A stretch of DNA of 64,000 nt from Agapetus fuscipes (GCA_951799405.1 OX637338.1:8122001-8186000); one strand, 5' to 3'; positions 16,401 through 25,687 are shown, counted from the first letter of the stretch. Numbers and translations are program-made. The notes: generated from the letters alone by a model not told the origin.

Positions 16401-17297
16401 GTAGAAAATAGAAAAAAAAATGCATTTAACTGATAAACCCAAATTAGTGTAGTTAATATATCACTTATTCAGTTTTACCTTTTAGGTGTCAATATGCAGA
16501 ATGCTATAATTTTACCCGGCAGGTGACATTACATTCTTGACATCCATTTTTGTTCTAACTCCATACTGGGCTTTCATCCATATTTTTTCAAAGCCTATAA
16601 GCCTTAGTTAAGCTACATTTCTGCTTGAAAAAAAGTGAGAAATAAAATTATTTGTAAATTACCTGACAACAGATCCGTCCTTGAACTTTCCTTCAAGAGC
16701 TTCACCTATCTCACGTTCATTTCCATAAACGTGAGCGCAGTCGATGTGCCTGTAGCCGATATCTATGGCCGCTTCAATGGCAGCCTTCACTTCTCCTGGC
16801 TTTGACTAAATAAAGAAAAATAGCGAATTAATGTCTTCTATAAAATAAAAAATCCGAATTTTATGAACTGTGATAGTAAAATTTCTTAAAAAGTTTAGAC
16901 CAACGAAACATTGAAGTTGTATCCTATTAATTTAAGTTTTGATCTTCTCCACCATCACGGTTAGTAAAATCCGTTTATTATTTTAACATATTATGAAACA
17001 TTGATATTATATATAATGATGGATGAGTCTAAGTAGAATACAAACATGCTATGAAGGAACAAACTTAGATGAAAAGTACGTTGGTGAATAAATCTTACAC
17101 CGATGCAGACATTTAATTACTAGGTATTTACGCGACAACTTTGTTTATTGAAATGTTATACCTACATCAAATTAATATCTCATGTAAAAACAACATTGAA
17201 AAAAAGCAAAAGTTTAACTTACTTTCCAAGTGCCCAAACCTAAGATAGGTATTTCGTATCCATTATTGAACTTAAGCTTTTGAACTGAAGAACTCAT
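7461..17297 (-). CDS. Aldo-keto reductase (AKR1-like), 7 coding exons
   Basis: Complete cytosolic NADPH-dependent aldo-keto reductase, which reduces aldehydes and ketones to alcohols on an (alpha/beta)8 barrel. Minus-strand exons: 17297-17223, 16805-16663, 9634-9493, 8986-8795, 8456-8257, 7744-7589, 7506-7461. All introns are GT-AG, the phases join, and the product is 317 aa, the normal AKR1 length. It starts [20 protein letters not shown]. The catalytic tetrad is intact: D47 and Y52 in [15 protein letters not shown]81 in LFVTSKLW and H114 in [24 protein letters not shown] and the cofactor-binding [10 protein letters not shown] are present. The C-terminus reads [13 protein letters not shown]. 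The exact substrate cannot be read from sequence; AKR1A/AKR1B-type (aldose reductase-like) is the nearest label. Intron 2 (9635-16662) is over 7 kb and packed with SINEs and MITEs; MITEs also sit in smaller introns. Confidence 0.95.
7843..8094. mobile_element. MITE, AAGGTAAAACTGAATAAGT family
   Basis: Non-coding element of about 250 bp in an AKR intron. Its inverted ends read CACCTTAAAGGTAAAACTG and, reversed, TTATTCAGTT(C/T)TACCT. It shares an interior with copies at 15709, 16240 and 61792, including TTCTCTCGTAGAA. The superfamily was not determined. Confidence 0.8.
8614..8758. mobile_element. Small palindromic element with TCTAGTGAGCGTTT core
   Basis: Hairpin-forming element bounded by TACCCTGTA and its inverse. 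The core TTTCTAGTGAGCGTTTTAAG is flanked by inverted AAATGTA-like arms. Same family as copies near 40.8, 48.5, 48.9, 57.7 and 58.1 kb. Confidence 0.6.
9635..10734. other. AKR intron stretch with a 41-bp tandem duplication
   Basis: Intronic AT-rich sequence. The only clear structure is a perfect or near-perfect 41-bp direct duplication at about 10024-10108, containing TAACAAAGAACTTCACAGTT. A 74-codon open frame at 10339-10563 shows no family features and lies inside the intron, so it is not called. Confidence 0.5.
10735..10898 (-). repeat. 5S/tRNA-SINE 3' fragment (tail A), diverged
   Basis: Older copy of the composite SINE 3' half. It includes AGCGCTGTTTTTGTGTAAAT, GAGCTTGGTCGTCGCT and the inner GTGACGGGTCTTGGTAATGG segment. 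It carries several substitutions relative to other copies, and an (AAT)n tail adjoins its left edge. Confidence 0.75.
11225..11420 (-). repeat. R1 dispersed repeat, internally deleted
   Basis: R1 in reverse orientation, lacking roughly 55 bp in the middle (the segment with GCGGCATGTG is gone). It ends at ACCAACCTATAAGTCAAGGA. Confidence 0.8.
11421..12185. other. AKR intron stretch, nothing recognised
   Basis: AT-rich intronic sequence with open frames in both directions but no family-like residues. No repeat relation to other parts of the window was noticed. Confidence 0.4.
12186..12467. repeat. Near-perfect 282-bp palindrome (foldback element)
   Basis: Two inverted arms of about 140 bp with almost no spacer. 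The left arm starts CGTAGTGTAAAATAAAATCA and the right arm ends with its inverse. Only a few mismatches separate the arms, and the centre is an AT-only run around 12315-12345. Likely a foldback/MITE-type insertion in the AKR intron; no coding sequence. Confidence 0.9.
12780..12905 (+). repeat. Diverged R2 tRNA-SINE fragment
   Basis: Decayed piece of the R2 SINE body. AAGTGGCTGGCGTAAACTGG followed by CCTCTTTACCTAC aligns with AAGTGGTTGGCGTAAGGCCGG and CCCCCTTACCTG of the intact copy at 14823. The tRNA-like head is not recognisable. Confidence 0.5.
12906..14140. other. AKR intron stretch, nothing recognised
   Basis: AT-rich intronic sequence with no coding signal and no clear repeat found. Confidence 0.4.
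14141..14500. mobile_element. Partial foldback element split by a MITE
   Basis: The flanks 14141-14173 and 14465-14500 (TTACTGTAACTATTTTGCTAA, then GACCATAAAGTGTAAG and AAACAAAAACGGCAG) are one continuous segment of the foldback element that is intact at 51498-51714. The Harbinger-like MITE 14174-14461 interrupts it. Confidence 0.7.
14174..14461 (+). mobile_element. PIF/Harbinger-like MITE, GGGGCCGTCCAT ends
   Basis: 288-bp non-coding element with inverted ends GGGGCCGTCCATAAATTACG and the inverse of GGGGCTGTCCATATATTACG. TAA is duplicated on both sides (14171-14173, 14462-14464). The 3-bp TWA-type duplication suggests PIF/Harbinger; this is inference since no transposase is present. It contains long C tracts and has a 289-bp sister at 18628. 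Confidence 0.85.
14823..15134 (+). repeat. R2 tRNA-derived SINE
   Basis: A tRNA-like head carries a good A box (TAGCTCAGGTGG) and B box (GGTTCGAATCC). A conserved body of about 230 bp follows (CAAGGTTTACTCAGCC, GTAAGGCCGGCC, CGCCACATGCGACC, GCGGCAAGAAGTTACACTAT). The copy is broken near its 3' end by the composite SINE at 15135-15500; the missing 3' tail resumes at about 15505. Other copies: 22024, 50901, 63311. Confidence 0.9.
15135..15500 (-). repeat. Composite 5S/tRNA SINE, tail-A type, nearly complete
   Basis: Read on the minus strand: the 3' two-thirds of a 5S-rRNA-like head (AAGCAACATTGGGCGCGG then GGTAACCGCTCAGGTACACC), a tRNA-like module (CTAGTGGCAACACTTCGG, GGTTGTGGATTCGTATCC), the shared body, and tail A ending CACCAAATAAATCATCC. 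It is inserted in the 3' end of an R2 SINE. The first part of the 5S head is missing. Confidence 0.85.
15484..15570. repeat. Short palindrome at R2 SINE 3' end
   Basis: Inverted GCAACTAAGCTACACGTATA and its complement surround TAGTGCTATATAGTAGCACTA. The words match the 3' end of R2, suggesting two R2 ends joined head to head. Confidence 0.65.
15709..15974. mobile_element. MITE, AAGGTAAAACTGAATAAGT family
   Basis: 266-bp copy bounded by ATATCG and CGATAT, with inverted AAGGTAAAACTGAATAAGTG ends. It lies 265 bp upstream of another copy in the same orientation. Confidence 0.85.
16240..16495. mobile_element. MITE, AAGGTAAAACTGAATAAGT family
   Basis: Second copy in the same orientation, sharing ACTACAGGATTTTCACAATT and the CACTTATTCAGTTTTACCTT end. 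It has a short deletion in the left terminal repeat. It ends about 165 bp from an AKR exon. Confidence 0.8.
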
Positions 17298-17560
17298 TTT
17301 CGTAAATAATTTATTTAAAATCTTACTAAAAAGCAAAATTAATTTTAGTATAAATAATCTGCTTGAACCGGCTACTAGACGTCAAACAGCTTCAACTGAC
17401 AGTACATACTAGAGTGGGCGCCGCGCGGCGATGTTTTTTTTTTTTTATCGAGTACTCACTGTGTATTTTATCATTTATGAATATCAATTTATCTATATCA
17501 GTACCCATACTCTGTGTCCTGTGTCTATATCAGTCCATATCAGTGTACATCAGTCTATAT
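17298..17560 (-). promoter_or_regulatory. AKR upstream region
   Basis: Sequence immediately 5' of the AKR start codon. A GC-rich spot (GGGCGCCGCGCGGCG, about 17415-17429) next to a T run lies 120-130 bp upstream and may belong to the promoter or leader. No core promoter element could be assigned. Confidence 0.3.
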
Positions 17561-17788
17561 AATGGGTCGGCAACCTTTTGTTGTACAAGGGCCATTGAGA
17601 CGTAAGGGCCAAATACTTTACATGGGATTTAGTGCGGGCCGCACTTGGGCAGTGAATTTCATGATATAAATGCTTTTATTTTGTCATTTTCCTGAAAATT
17701 GGTTTGTAGTTCTCCGGCACGTGCGTTGCAGCGAATATCTTGCGGGCCGCACCAAGACGCCTCAAGGGCCGCAGGTTGCCGACCCATG
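17561..17788. mobile_element. hAT-type MITE, TGGGTCGGCAACC ends
   Basis: 228-bp element with terminal inverted repeats ATGGGTCGGCAACCT and its complement. Perfect 8-bp direct duplications GTCTATAT lie at 17553-17560 and 17789-17796. The 8-bp duplication and the GGTCGGCAACC terminus are typical of hAT elements. The interior repeats GCGGGCCGCA-like words. Confidence 0.9.
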
Positions 17789-18186
17789 GTCTATATCATC
17801 CGATTACCATGATTGGACGATCGATGTAGAAATGAATTTTTAATACTTTTTACAGCACTTAGCAAATAAGGGTGTATATCATGGCATACCTATGGTACGG
17901 TTTTAAAAAAAAAATCTACTCCCATTTGGTAATTTACTAAATACAAAACGGCTAACGCAATCACAATGCCAAACATTTCTACAGCCCGTTGCGTAATGGT
18001 CATTACGCAACGGGTAACCGTGTTGAAATGAGACTGCGCGCATGCGCATTGTCAGAAATGGAATTATTTTTTAATTTCAAATTTCAACCTTGTATGGGGG
18101 GGTATGAAGACCTGTCAATCCAAGATGGCAGGATGACCTGGAAATCCAGGATGGAACAGCTGATTAGTCTTCAAACAAATATTACC

Positions 18187-18322
18187 GATTAATTAAAATA
18201 CTTTTTTAACTTTGTTACAATTCACTTGAGTTTTATTTTTTAAAAAACACAACCAGTTTCGGGAGAAGCAGTACCTCCCATCTTGAATTGTAACAAAGTT
18301 AAAAAAGTATTTTAATTAATTA
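18187..18322. repeat. Foldback palindrome
   Basis: Inverted arms of about 40 bp (ATTAATTAAAATACTTTTTT on the left, its inverse on the right, continuing through AACTTTGTTACAATTCA) surround a loop of about 55 bp containing CCAGTTTCGGGAGAAGC. Confidence 0.85.
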
Positions 18323-18529
18323 AAATGTGCTTTCACAAAGTTACTGCCCAAAATCTAAATAATAAAATATTACCGATATTCGGTAGGTAGGAATTACCAT
18401 GAGACTTCCTGTTCAGATGAAAATAAATATATTTCATGTGTAGAGTCAAATAAAAATTGTTAATAGTGCTAAAATTCATCGAATTTATTTATCGAAATAC
18501 TCCAAATTATACTATGTTTATTTGAGTTT

Positions 18530-18935
18530 GAATGTTTAAGCTTATATGCGGCATGTATAAGCACGACCTTATATGTGTCTGCTTGTGGGCATGAATTTAA
18601 TATGAATCTTAAATGTAATATATCTTTGGGGCTGTCCATATATTACGTCATTCGCATTAAGGGGGGGGGGAGTCTGAACTGCGGATGATAGCAAATGATG
18701 TACGAGTACCAAAAGTGACGTCGTTCTTGTAAATACCAATTTCTACAAAATATACAAAATATTATGTAAGTAATATAACATTATTAATTATTAAGCTCAT
18801 CCGTTATTACAGCAAGAGGGGGGGGGGGTCATTAGATAATGACTATAGGATGATTGTAAGGGGGGGGGGAGGTCGAAAATCGGCCAAAATCGATGACGTA
18901 ATTTATGCATGGCCCCTTTGCAACTTAGATTAGAT
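18530..18935 (+). repeat. R1 fragment split by a MITE
   Basis: 3' half of R1 (GCGGCATGTATAAGC through TCTGCTTGTGGGCATG) interrupted within TATCTTTGCAACTTAG by the element 18628-18916. The R1 tail TTAGATTAGAT resumes directly afterwards. Confidence 0.8.
18628..18916 (-). mobile_element. PIF/Harbinger-like MITE, GGGGCTGTCCAT ends
   Basis: Inverted-orientation sister of 14174-14461, 289 bp, flanked by TTT on both sides (18625-18627, 18917-18919). The uninterrupted R1 word ATCTTTGCAACTT confirms that one TTT is a duplication. G tracts of 9-10 bases are present. Confidence 0.85.
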
Positions 18936-19489
18936 AATCGAAGGGAATGATAAATTACACGTTTTGACAAAAGTAAGGTTTTAATAACTTCAAATGGAGG
19001 AGTACATTATAATGACTATTATTTACTATTTTGTTATTTATTTCATTTCACAAACTAGTAGTACCTACTCGTGTTACATTACTAGGCAGTGACATAAATA
19101 ACTATTACAGCCTCCTGAACAAAAAAAAATGGTAAGTGGATCTGGCACAAATTCAAGAGAAAAAAATTGGATGTCACAAGGCCCGGATGCTAGGGAGAAG
19201 GCAAATAAAATTTTGTTATTGCAAGCCAAAATAAATTGCACAGAATCTGTACTCGACTTTCTTGCAAAAATTAACCCACTGTATGACGTATTTAAAGCTA
19301 GAATCATCTACCAGCTTATGCCGTTTCAATAAAAATGTAATATATCAATAATAAATCAATTTTATTCCACCGCGGTGTGTACCTGCATACTCGTACAATA
19401 TGGATATAGGCATATAAATACTTACTTAAAAGAATATAAATATTTTGTTGATTTATTTGAAAAAGTACCAATTACACAAGAAAGATCCT
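18936..19489. other. AT-rich spacer, nothing recognised
   Basis: No gene or repeat family found. A 67-codon open frame at 19129-19332 has no recognisable features. Confidence 0.4.
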
Positions 19490-20408
19490 CGACTCATAGG
19501 TTGGTATGAAGCTGACCTCTGTACTGTACTGTACTGTATCCTGCCACCGTTTCATTAGGGGTGGCCGGTACCTCCGCAGATGCGCCTCCACTTTTTGCTG
19601 TCATCACCTTTTTCATACATACTCTTATTCTCACTCTGCAGAATCCATTCTTTCGCAATCTCACCTATTTGGTCTAACCATTCTTTCCTCAGCCTTCCCC
19701 TTCCGCGCTTTCCTCTGACATTTCCTTTGTACACTTTCTTCGTTAGTTGTTCATCATCCTTTCTTTCAAGATGTCTGAACCATCTCATCGTACTTTTTTG
19801 TACTTTCATTCTCATATTCTCTTTTATACCACACTCGTTCATCACTCAAGCATTACGTACTCTATCACTCAGTATCTTTCCAGCCATTGCTCTCAGGTAA
19901 GCCATTTCAACCGTACATACTTAACTCAGCTCACATTCATTAAGCCTCACTTCCACCAACCAATATGCCATTGTGCACCGCCGATCTCATATTCTTCGTA
20001 AGTTTCCTATTTCTTGCAATTCTTCCAATCGTTTCCATTGCACTTTTTCCTCTACTAGCGCGCTTTTCCAATTATTTCGTCAATTTCGCATTCGACTCAA
20101 ACTTGCTTCCCAGATAATCAAATTCTTTCACGACCTCCACTCTTTTTTCATTCAGTCTTATCTCAATTTTCTCGCATTTCTCAGTCCTCCCAAAGTGTAA
20201 AAAATAATTCACTTTGTCAATGTCACCCCTGTTTCAAGGAAGGTCGGCAAGAGTTGCAGGTTTTATGTTCATTTGAGATTTGGTTTTAATTTGTAAGTAC
20301 AAATTCAGCATTCGTAAGCGCGAACTTACACGTACCTGTTTGTGGGCATGCATTTCATATTAGTTTTGAATGTTTATATTTCATTGCAACTTATATTCTA
20401 GATTAATA
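19490..20408 (+). repeat. R1 copy interrupted by a retrotransposon relic
   Basis: The R1 head (CTCGACTCATAGGTTGGTAT) ends at about 19530 and the R1 body resumes at about 20198 (GTAAAAAATAATTCACTTTG). The roughly 660 bp between them is the non-LTR relic plus a CTGTACTGTACTGTA micro-repeat. The R1 tail is degraded. Confidence 0.75.
19555..20195 (-). pseudogene. Non-LTR retrotransposon pol C-terminus, broken
   Basis: Minus-strand remnant of the end of a LINE-type endonuclease/reverse-transcriptase protein. The upstream part reads VEVVKEFDYLGSKFESNAKL and, after a stop, AVHNGILVGGSEA. These match the EFxYLGS and AIHNGVL...GSE blocks that follow the RT thumb in many insect elements. The downstream part (19845-19555) reads KSTMRWFRHLERKDDEQLTK and GKRGRGRLRKEWLDQI, the usual MLRWFGHLERM...GRGRPR-WLDQI motif. 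Several internal stops and frame changes are visible. No 5' portion or 3' tail was found. Confidence 0.85.
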
Positions 20409-21650
20409 TAGATGGTCATTGAACCCTTCTGTATGCAAACTAGTACTTTGTATGGTGGGTAAACTTTTTAGTTATATTTTGAAAAAGTAACGACTGATTA
20501 TTATTGGTATTTATAAAATTTTAAGAATCGCAGCCTTTTATCTATTTTTAACCCTTTGACTACCTAAGAAAAAGAAACTAAGAAAATTGCTAATACATTT
20601 TGTATGGAAAATTTTCACTTTGTATGGCGGCTATACTTTTGATTCACTTTTTGGAAAAAATAATGATCGCAATATATAGGTTATTATTATTATTTTACAT
20701 TTGTGTTACATTATTTTTTTATTAACCCTCTAACTGCCGAGAATTTTTCCATTATTTTTTTCTTTTATATGGCAGCTCCCTAAACCGAGATTATGATGAA
20801 AAAATGATTATAATAATTAGATAGCACTATTATATTAATGGATTCACAAAAAATTTAAGAAAAATCGTCGGAGCCGTTTTTGAGAAAATCGCATTTTAAA
20901 TTTTCAGCTCTTCCGAAGCCATCTTGAATTTTCAAAAAAGTAAAAAAAAAATGATTACGAATTAAAGTGATAAGTTTGTTCTTTCTATCAAATCTAAAAC
21001 AAATTTAAATATCTTGCATTTTAATAGGTTTTTGTAATATTTTCGATTTAAAATTTCAGGTCGTGTAAACGGTGCTTTATATTTATTTTTTCAAAAAATT
21101 TTTTTTGTAAATTTGTAGAAATTTATGTTGTTCATAATATTGTAGAACATTATATTTTTGTTGACCCCTTAACTTTCGAGAAAATCACAATCGTTTGTTT
21201 TTTTCATATGGCAGCCCATAGACACAGATTAGTAAGAGTGTTGTCATAACTAATTTATTAAGTTAAAAATTAATTAATGGCAATTCTGAAAGTTTAAGAA
21301 AAATTCTTGGAGCCGTTTTTGAGAAAAGTGCAATTTTATGTTTTTTTTGTATGGCAGCCATCTTGAATTTTCAAGTTGGTGTAATGCCATGTTATTCATA
21401 CTTAATACATGTCCAAAAAAGTTGATGTAGCCAAAATTTGGTATCTCTAGGTCTTATACTTTGGAAAGTGACACACACACATACATACATACATACATAC
21501 AGACGGACGTTTTTGAAAGATAGTGTTTTTTGGCATGTCCTACACCAGGACAACTCATTTCCGTGAAAACCTCGAATTTTTTTTTTCACACTAAATCATA
21601 ACTTTCTTTATAGCCTTCGGCTATAGCAAGAAAGTAAAAAAGGAATATAT
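20409..21650. repeat. Diverged tandem repeat block ending in a hairpin
   Basis: At least three diverged units are marked by TTAACCC(T/C)(T/C)(T/A)A-type words near 20550, 20730 and 21165 and by two GGAGCCGTTTTTGAGAAAA words near 20870 and 21310. Two units also share ATGGCAGC and GCCATCTTGAATTTTCAA. The right end has an ACATACATACAT microsatellite (about 21480-21500), then AAACCTCGAATTTTT and a hairpin TAGCCTTCGGCTA near 21613 followed by GCAAGAAAGTAAA. The class is not identified; the end hairpin recalls Helitrons but the diagnostic CTRR end was not seen. Confidence 0.6.
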
Positions 21651-22023
21651 GAAAAAGCTTATGGATATACCTTCATGAATTCAAGATGTTAAGTGCCTAT
21701 GTAAGGATTAGAAGAAATAAAGGCAACTCTGGAGAGGCTTTGACCACCTTTAGTGGAATGGCGATAGAGTTATTACCTCAATGGTTATTACTGTAACAGT
21801 AAGATTTACCTGGCTTGCAATTTTTGTCTATGTCAATGAGGTCTGAACATTTTTCTCGACAAGAAAATGTTAGTCTTGTACAAAATATTTGCATATCTAT
21901 TCCCTATTAACCCGCAGCCTGGTGACGACACAATATTGTCCATTGCAATTCACGTACGTTCATTGTGCAGACTCCATGAAAATGTACAACTTTTTGTTGC
22001 ATTGTCCCCAAAAGGAGCCTATT
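21651..22023. other. Spacer, nothing recognised
   Basis: Short AT-rich sequence without a called gene or repeat. Confidence 0.4.
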
Positions 22024-22243
22024 TATTTTCACAGATAGGGGGGCCAGCCATAACCAAACACTTCACTTGAAGTGGGGGTTTCCCAGATCCTGGTTCTCAT
22101 TTCCTGTGAAAGCCGAGTAAAACTACTTACTTTTGGTTAGAAATGAAAACACGAAGTAATTTCTAACACCCTTGGTAGGGATTGAACCTTAGTCCTCACT
22201 CCTCGGGCATAGAACCAACTGAGCTATCCACAAGACCATTGCA
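22024..22243 (-). repeat. R2 tRNA-derived SINE, diverged
   Basis: Decayed R2 in reverse orientation. It keeps GGCCAGCCATAACCAA, CTTGAAGTGGGGGTTTCCCA and a tRNA-like head whose minus strand carries an A-box-like TAGCTCAGTTGG and a weakened B box. The R2 3' part is missing. Confidence 0.75.
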
Positions 22244-22539
22244 GTTTAAAGATCATGGGACAATTAGATAGCAGTCAAACTTGTGGAAAAGAACATTATC
22301 CTTTCTCATCTGGTGGATATGCTGGAACATAGTATTTAGGAAAATACTCAAGATAACCAAAATTCTGATTATACTTACTTTGACCAATATTTAAGGATGC
22401 TTTTCTATTTCTACTGGTATCTTGTATCTTGTATCACTTATCATCCACAAGCGTTGAGCTACTTATCTGTTGGTAGAAGCCTTGAACGCTAAGGTGTTGC
22501 GTCAAAAGCAAGACATTCTGGCATTTTCTCATAGAACAC

Positions 22540-23062
22540 ATGGCGGTATTCTCCATTGACATCTGAACGCTTAGCTCAGCTAAGGAAGCATCTATCTAAG
22601 TATTTTTAGTTAAGTTTTCTGGTTTTCTGGAAACTGTTTTCAAGAAAATTAAGTAATTTATTAGTTTCAGTTTTTTCATATTATCTCAAAAACTGTTCAC
22701 ATTACCTGAAATATTATTCTACTTTCTAGACATTGTATCATTCTATAATTTTAAAGAACAAAAATATTTCCAGAAATGAAACAACAAAACTAGAACAAGA
22801 AAATATGAAAACAAATAGTTTTTTAAAATATTTTTTTGTGGCGTCATTTTTTTAAATTTTAACTTTAAAATTTAGGTAAAAAGTCAGCTTGAAAAACATG
22901 CTTGATTTTTTCCATTAATTTCACTTATTTACTAAGGCCACAAAGTATAAGAAACATATTTTTAAAAACAAGGACAATTTTTTGTAACCGGCCTATTTCG
23001 ATACTTACAGATGCTTCCTTAGATGAGCTAAGCGTGCAGATGTCAATGGAGAATACCGCCAT
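22540..23062. mobile_element. 523-bp non-autonomous element with 60-bp inverted ends
   Basis: Terminal inverted repeats of about 60 bp begin ATGGCGGTATTCTCCATTGA and run through AGCTAAGGAAGCATCT, with few mismatches. The AT-rich interior has no coding capacity. A clear target duplication was not found, so the superfamily is open. Confidence 0.8.
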
Positions 23063-24873
23063 TATTAGTGAACTGTTAAACAAAGCTTTTAGGTATTATA
23101 ACAGTAATACATAGGATATGGAATCAATTCAACTATTGAAATAATAAAGAGTTTCTCTGAAATTATTGATTTATTCCAAACAAATATCCCCAAGTTAAAA
23201 ACTAATTTACATAGGTACTTAAAACTATTCTTAAAGTAAAATACAAATGAGACATACATAAATAAACACATTTTTTTGAAAGATGTAAGTACGAAACATG
23301 AACGAAGAAGAAAAAATCGCATTACTTCAAAATTTTAGGTGCGTTGTTTTCCATTCCGAGCTATTTCGTACAACTTCATTTGAAAATGTTGAGACTTCAG
23401 CAAGTAGGATGAGAAACATAACCTCAAACTTCTTGCTCTTACACCCTGTTCACACGGGTCAAGTAGTAATGTATTAGTAGGAGGGTGTACGCGTGACTGC
23501 TTATATACACACTGGTGAGTTTTGTAATAGCGAGTGAGTGGTGCGTAGAAGAAAAACATGGAAAACCACCCACCTAAAAAATAAATTACTCAACCCTGAT
23601 ACGAGAATTAAGTCTGAGATTTCCAAAGACATTTGTGGATCCTATAAAATGGCTTTCATTACTCAGCCTAGTTTCATATCTTTTATATACTATAATTTGT
23701 GTGTGTTTTTTTTAAGAAAGCATACCATTTACTTCAACAAACATTATAGATCCAGTATACCTTTCAACTAGGTATATAATCCTGCATTGATTTTTATAAA
23801 GGGGAACAAATATTGTAGAGTATTTTTCAAAAATAATAGCTACATGCCGAAATATAAAAATGTGGAGACTAACCAATAACCTTAGAACAAATTTGAACAT
23901 AGTTTTTTATTTCAGTGGGCAAACATCACACCTTTGTGACTTTGGTCCTTAGCAACCAATAGCAAAATATTTGTTTCCGCTTTTTGCTAGCAGTCTGGCC
24001 ATGTGACGTCATAATTTTGTTGTCCATGAAATTTGTTCAAAGTCCATTGTGAAAAATGAAATATATTTGAACTTTAATCAATATTTTTGTATAAAATATT
24101 TAGTAGTAGTTCCTAATAGTTACATTTAGCTTAGTGCAATTAATTTTGAAATTTATATTAGTGCCTTTCTATGTTATCATAGATACACTTTGAGCTAGGT
24201 ACATATATTTAATTTTTCAACAGCCGAAAGAAATGTAATCCAGAAGATATGTACCAAGAATTTTGATTTTTGGTTTGTGTATCTATAATAAGGTAAGTAT
24301 ATACTTATTGAAAACTTGATAGTGAAAAATGCAATATACTTTTTTATTACTCTGAGAGAAGGTAATGTTTTATTTCAACAGTTTTTATAAAGGAAAACAA
24401 AAAAACTAGTTTCTTAATTGTATTGTAGCACCTGTCACTAGTTTTTTTGTGATTTCCATTAGAAAAATTAACAATTCTTCAACAAACGGAATGTCATCAT
24501 ATATATATACAAAACACAAGGAAATCATCTATAGATGGTGTTGCAATATACACCCATTCATTACTGGTAAGTATCATAAGAATTAGCAACTATTTTCTTC
24601 ATTAAATAGTTGTGCTAAATACGTAATGATTTAAAAAGTATGCATACAAAAAATATTAACGACTTTGAACAATTTACGCAATGCACTTAATCTAATGCAT
24701 TTATTATAACTATCTTATTCATTGTAAAAAGAATGCCATTTAAAACAAAATTTATGAAAAAAAATACCTTTTGCCTAAAATACAAAGATATTTCAAACAA
24801 AATGCATTAAAAATAAATAAAACCATTTCACCTAAAGTTTTATCAATTTACTTGAGTCAATAATAGCTTTTAA
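23063..24873. other. AT-rich region, no gene recognised
   Basis: Only a relic of the TTAGCAACCAATA repeat (about 23940-24000, shared with 1586, 36970 and 40360) was recognised. The remainder is AT-rich with short open frames. Confidence 0.4.
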
Positions 24874-25572
24874 CAGAGGTGCCCATACGGTCGATCGCGG
24901 GAGATTTTAAGGTCGATCGCTGAGGATAGCTTAAGTTTTTAGTGATCGACCTTAAAACTGTAGTTTTTTGCAAAAGAAAAAAGCAACAAAGAAATATGAA
25001 GTTTCATGAAAAACGTACAATCTGCTTAGTTAATAAAGCCAATAGCACTGCAAATAACTGTTTTTTTTTGCATCGACATATCTGTGCGAGTCTGAATTTT
25101 CTCATATGAAAGTAATAAAATCAAAATATTGTACTCGTCTCGCAAATGACCACCTGACAGCCTGCTTGCGTCTAGCTTTAACTGAGAATATCCCTAACTA
25201 CAAACATTTTGTGGAGGACCACCAATGCCACGCTTCGACATCAGCATCAAGATAATTTTTATTTTTATATTGTACCAGTATTATTTGAAATTCTTTTTGT
25301 AATGTTAGAGATTAAAAATTTAATACGGATTTGACATTTTGCATTCAATGTATGCTATTTTTTTCATAATAAATATTTTATACATTATGAGCTATATTTG
25401 ATGGGCTAAAGCAGGCCGGTCCAACATACGGTCCGCGACGATATCAATAGATATTGCGCAATAAGTTCAATCATCCATCATTAGGTACACAGTTCAATCA
25501 TCTATCTATCGACTATGACAGTGGTCGGAAAAGCTAGGTCGATCTCCTCAAGAAAAAGTATGGGCACCCCTG
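24874..25572 (+). mobile_element. hAT transposon, internally deleted
   Basis: Ends CAGAGGTGCCCATAC and, inverted, CAGGGGTGCCCATAC match the hAT terminal consensus. The flanks GCTTTTAA (24866-24873) and GCTTACAA (25573-25580) fit an 8-bp duplication with two changes. The roughly 700-bp interior retains the last 56 codons of a transposase. Confidence 0.85.
25085..25255 (+). pseudogene. hAT transposase C-terminal fragment
   Basis: Open 56-codon stretch ending in a stop. It carries CESEFSHMKVIKSKY, CTRLANDHLTACLRLALTE and a terminal HFVEDHQCHAS. This is the C-terminal end of hAT transposases related to the ZBED/GTF2IRD2-type proteins (ESAFSxMNxIKSKxRSRLxDxHL...CLRLA). The dimerisation and catalytic regions upstream are deleted. 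There is no start codon, so it is a remnant and not a gene. Confidence 0.8.
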
Positions 25573-25593
25573 GCTTACAAGGACTATCCACTA

Positions 25594-25670
25594 ACATTCA
25601 GAGGGCTCTTCAGGTGTGATACACACAAAAACAGCGCTCACCAAATAAATCATCCTAATATTATTATTAT
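25594..25670 (+). repeat. 5S/tRNA-SINE tail-A end fragment
   Basis: Last 70 bp of the composite SINE (AGAGGGCTCTTCAGGTGTGA to CACCAAATAAATCATCC) with an (ATT)n tail. It directly abuts the 96-bp minisatellite. Confidence 0.8.
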
Positions 25671-25687
25671 TGATTCAATACCTGGAA

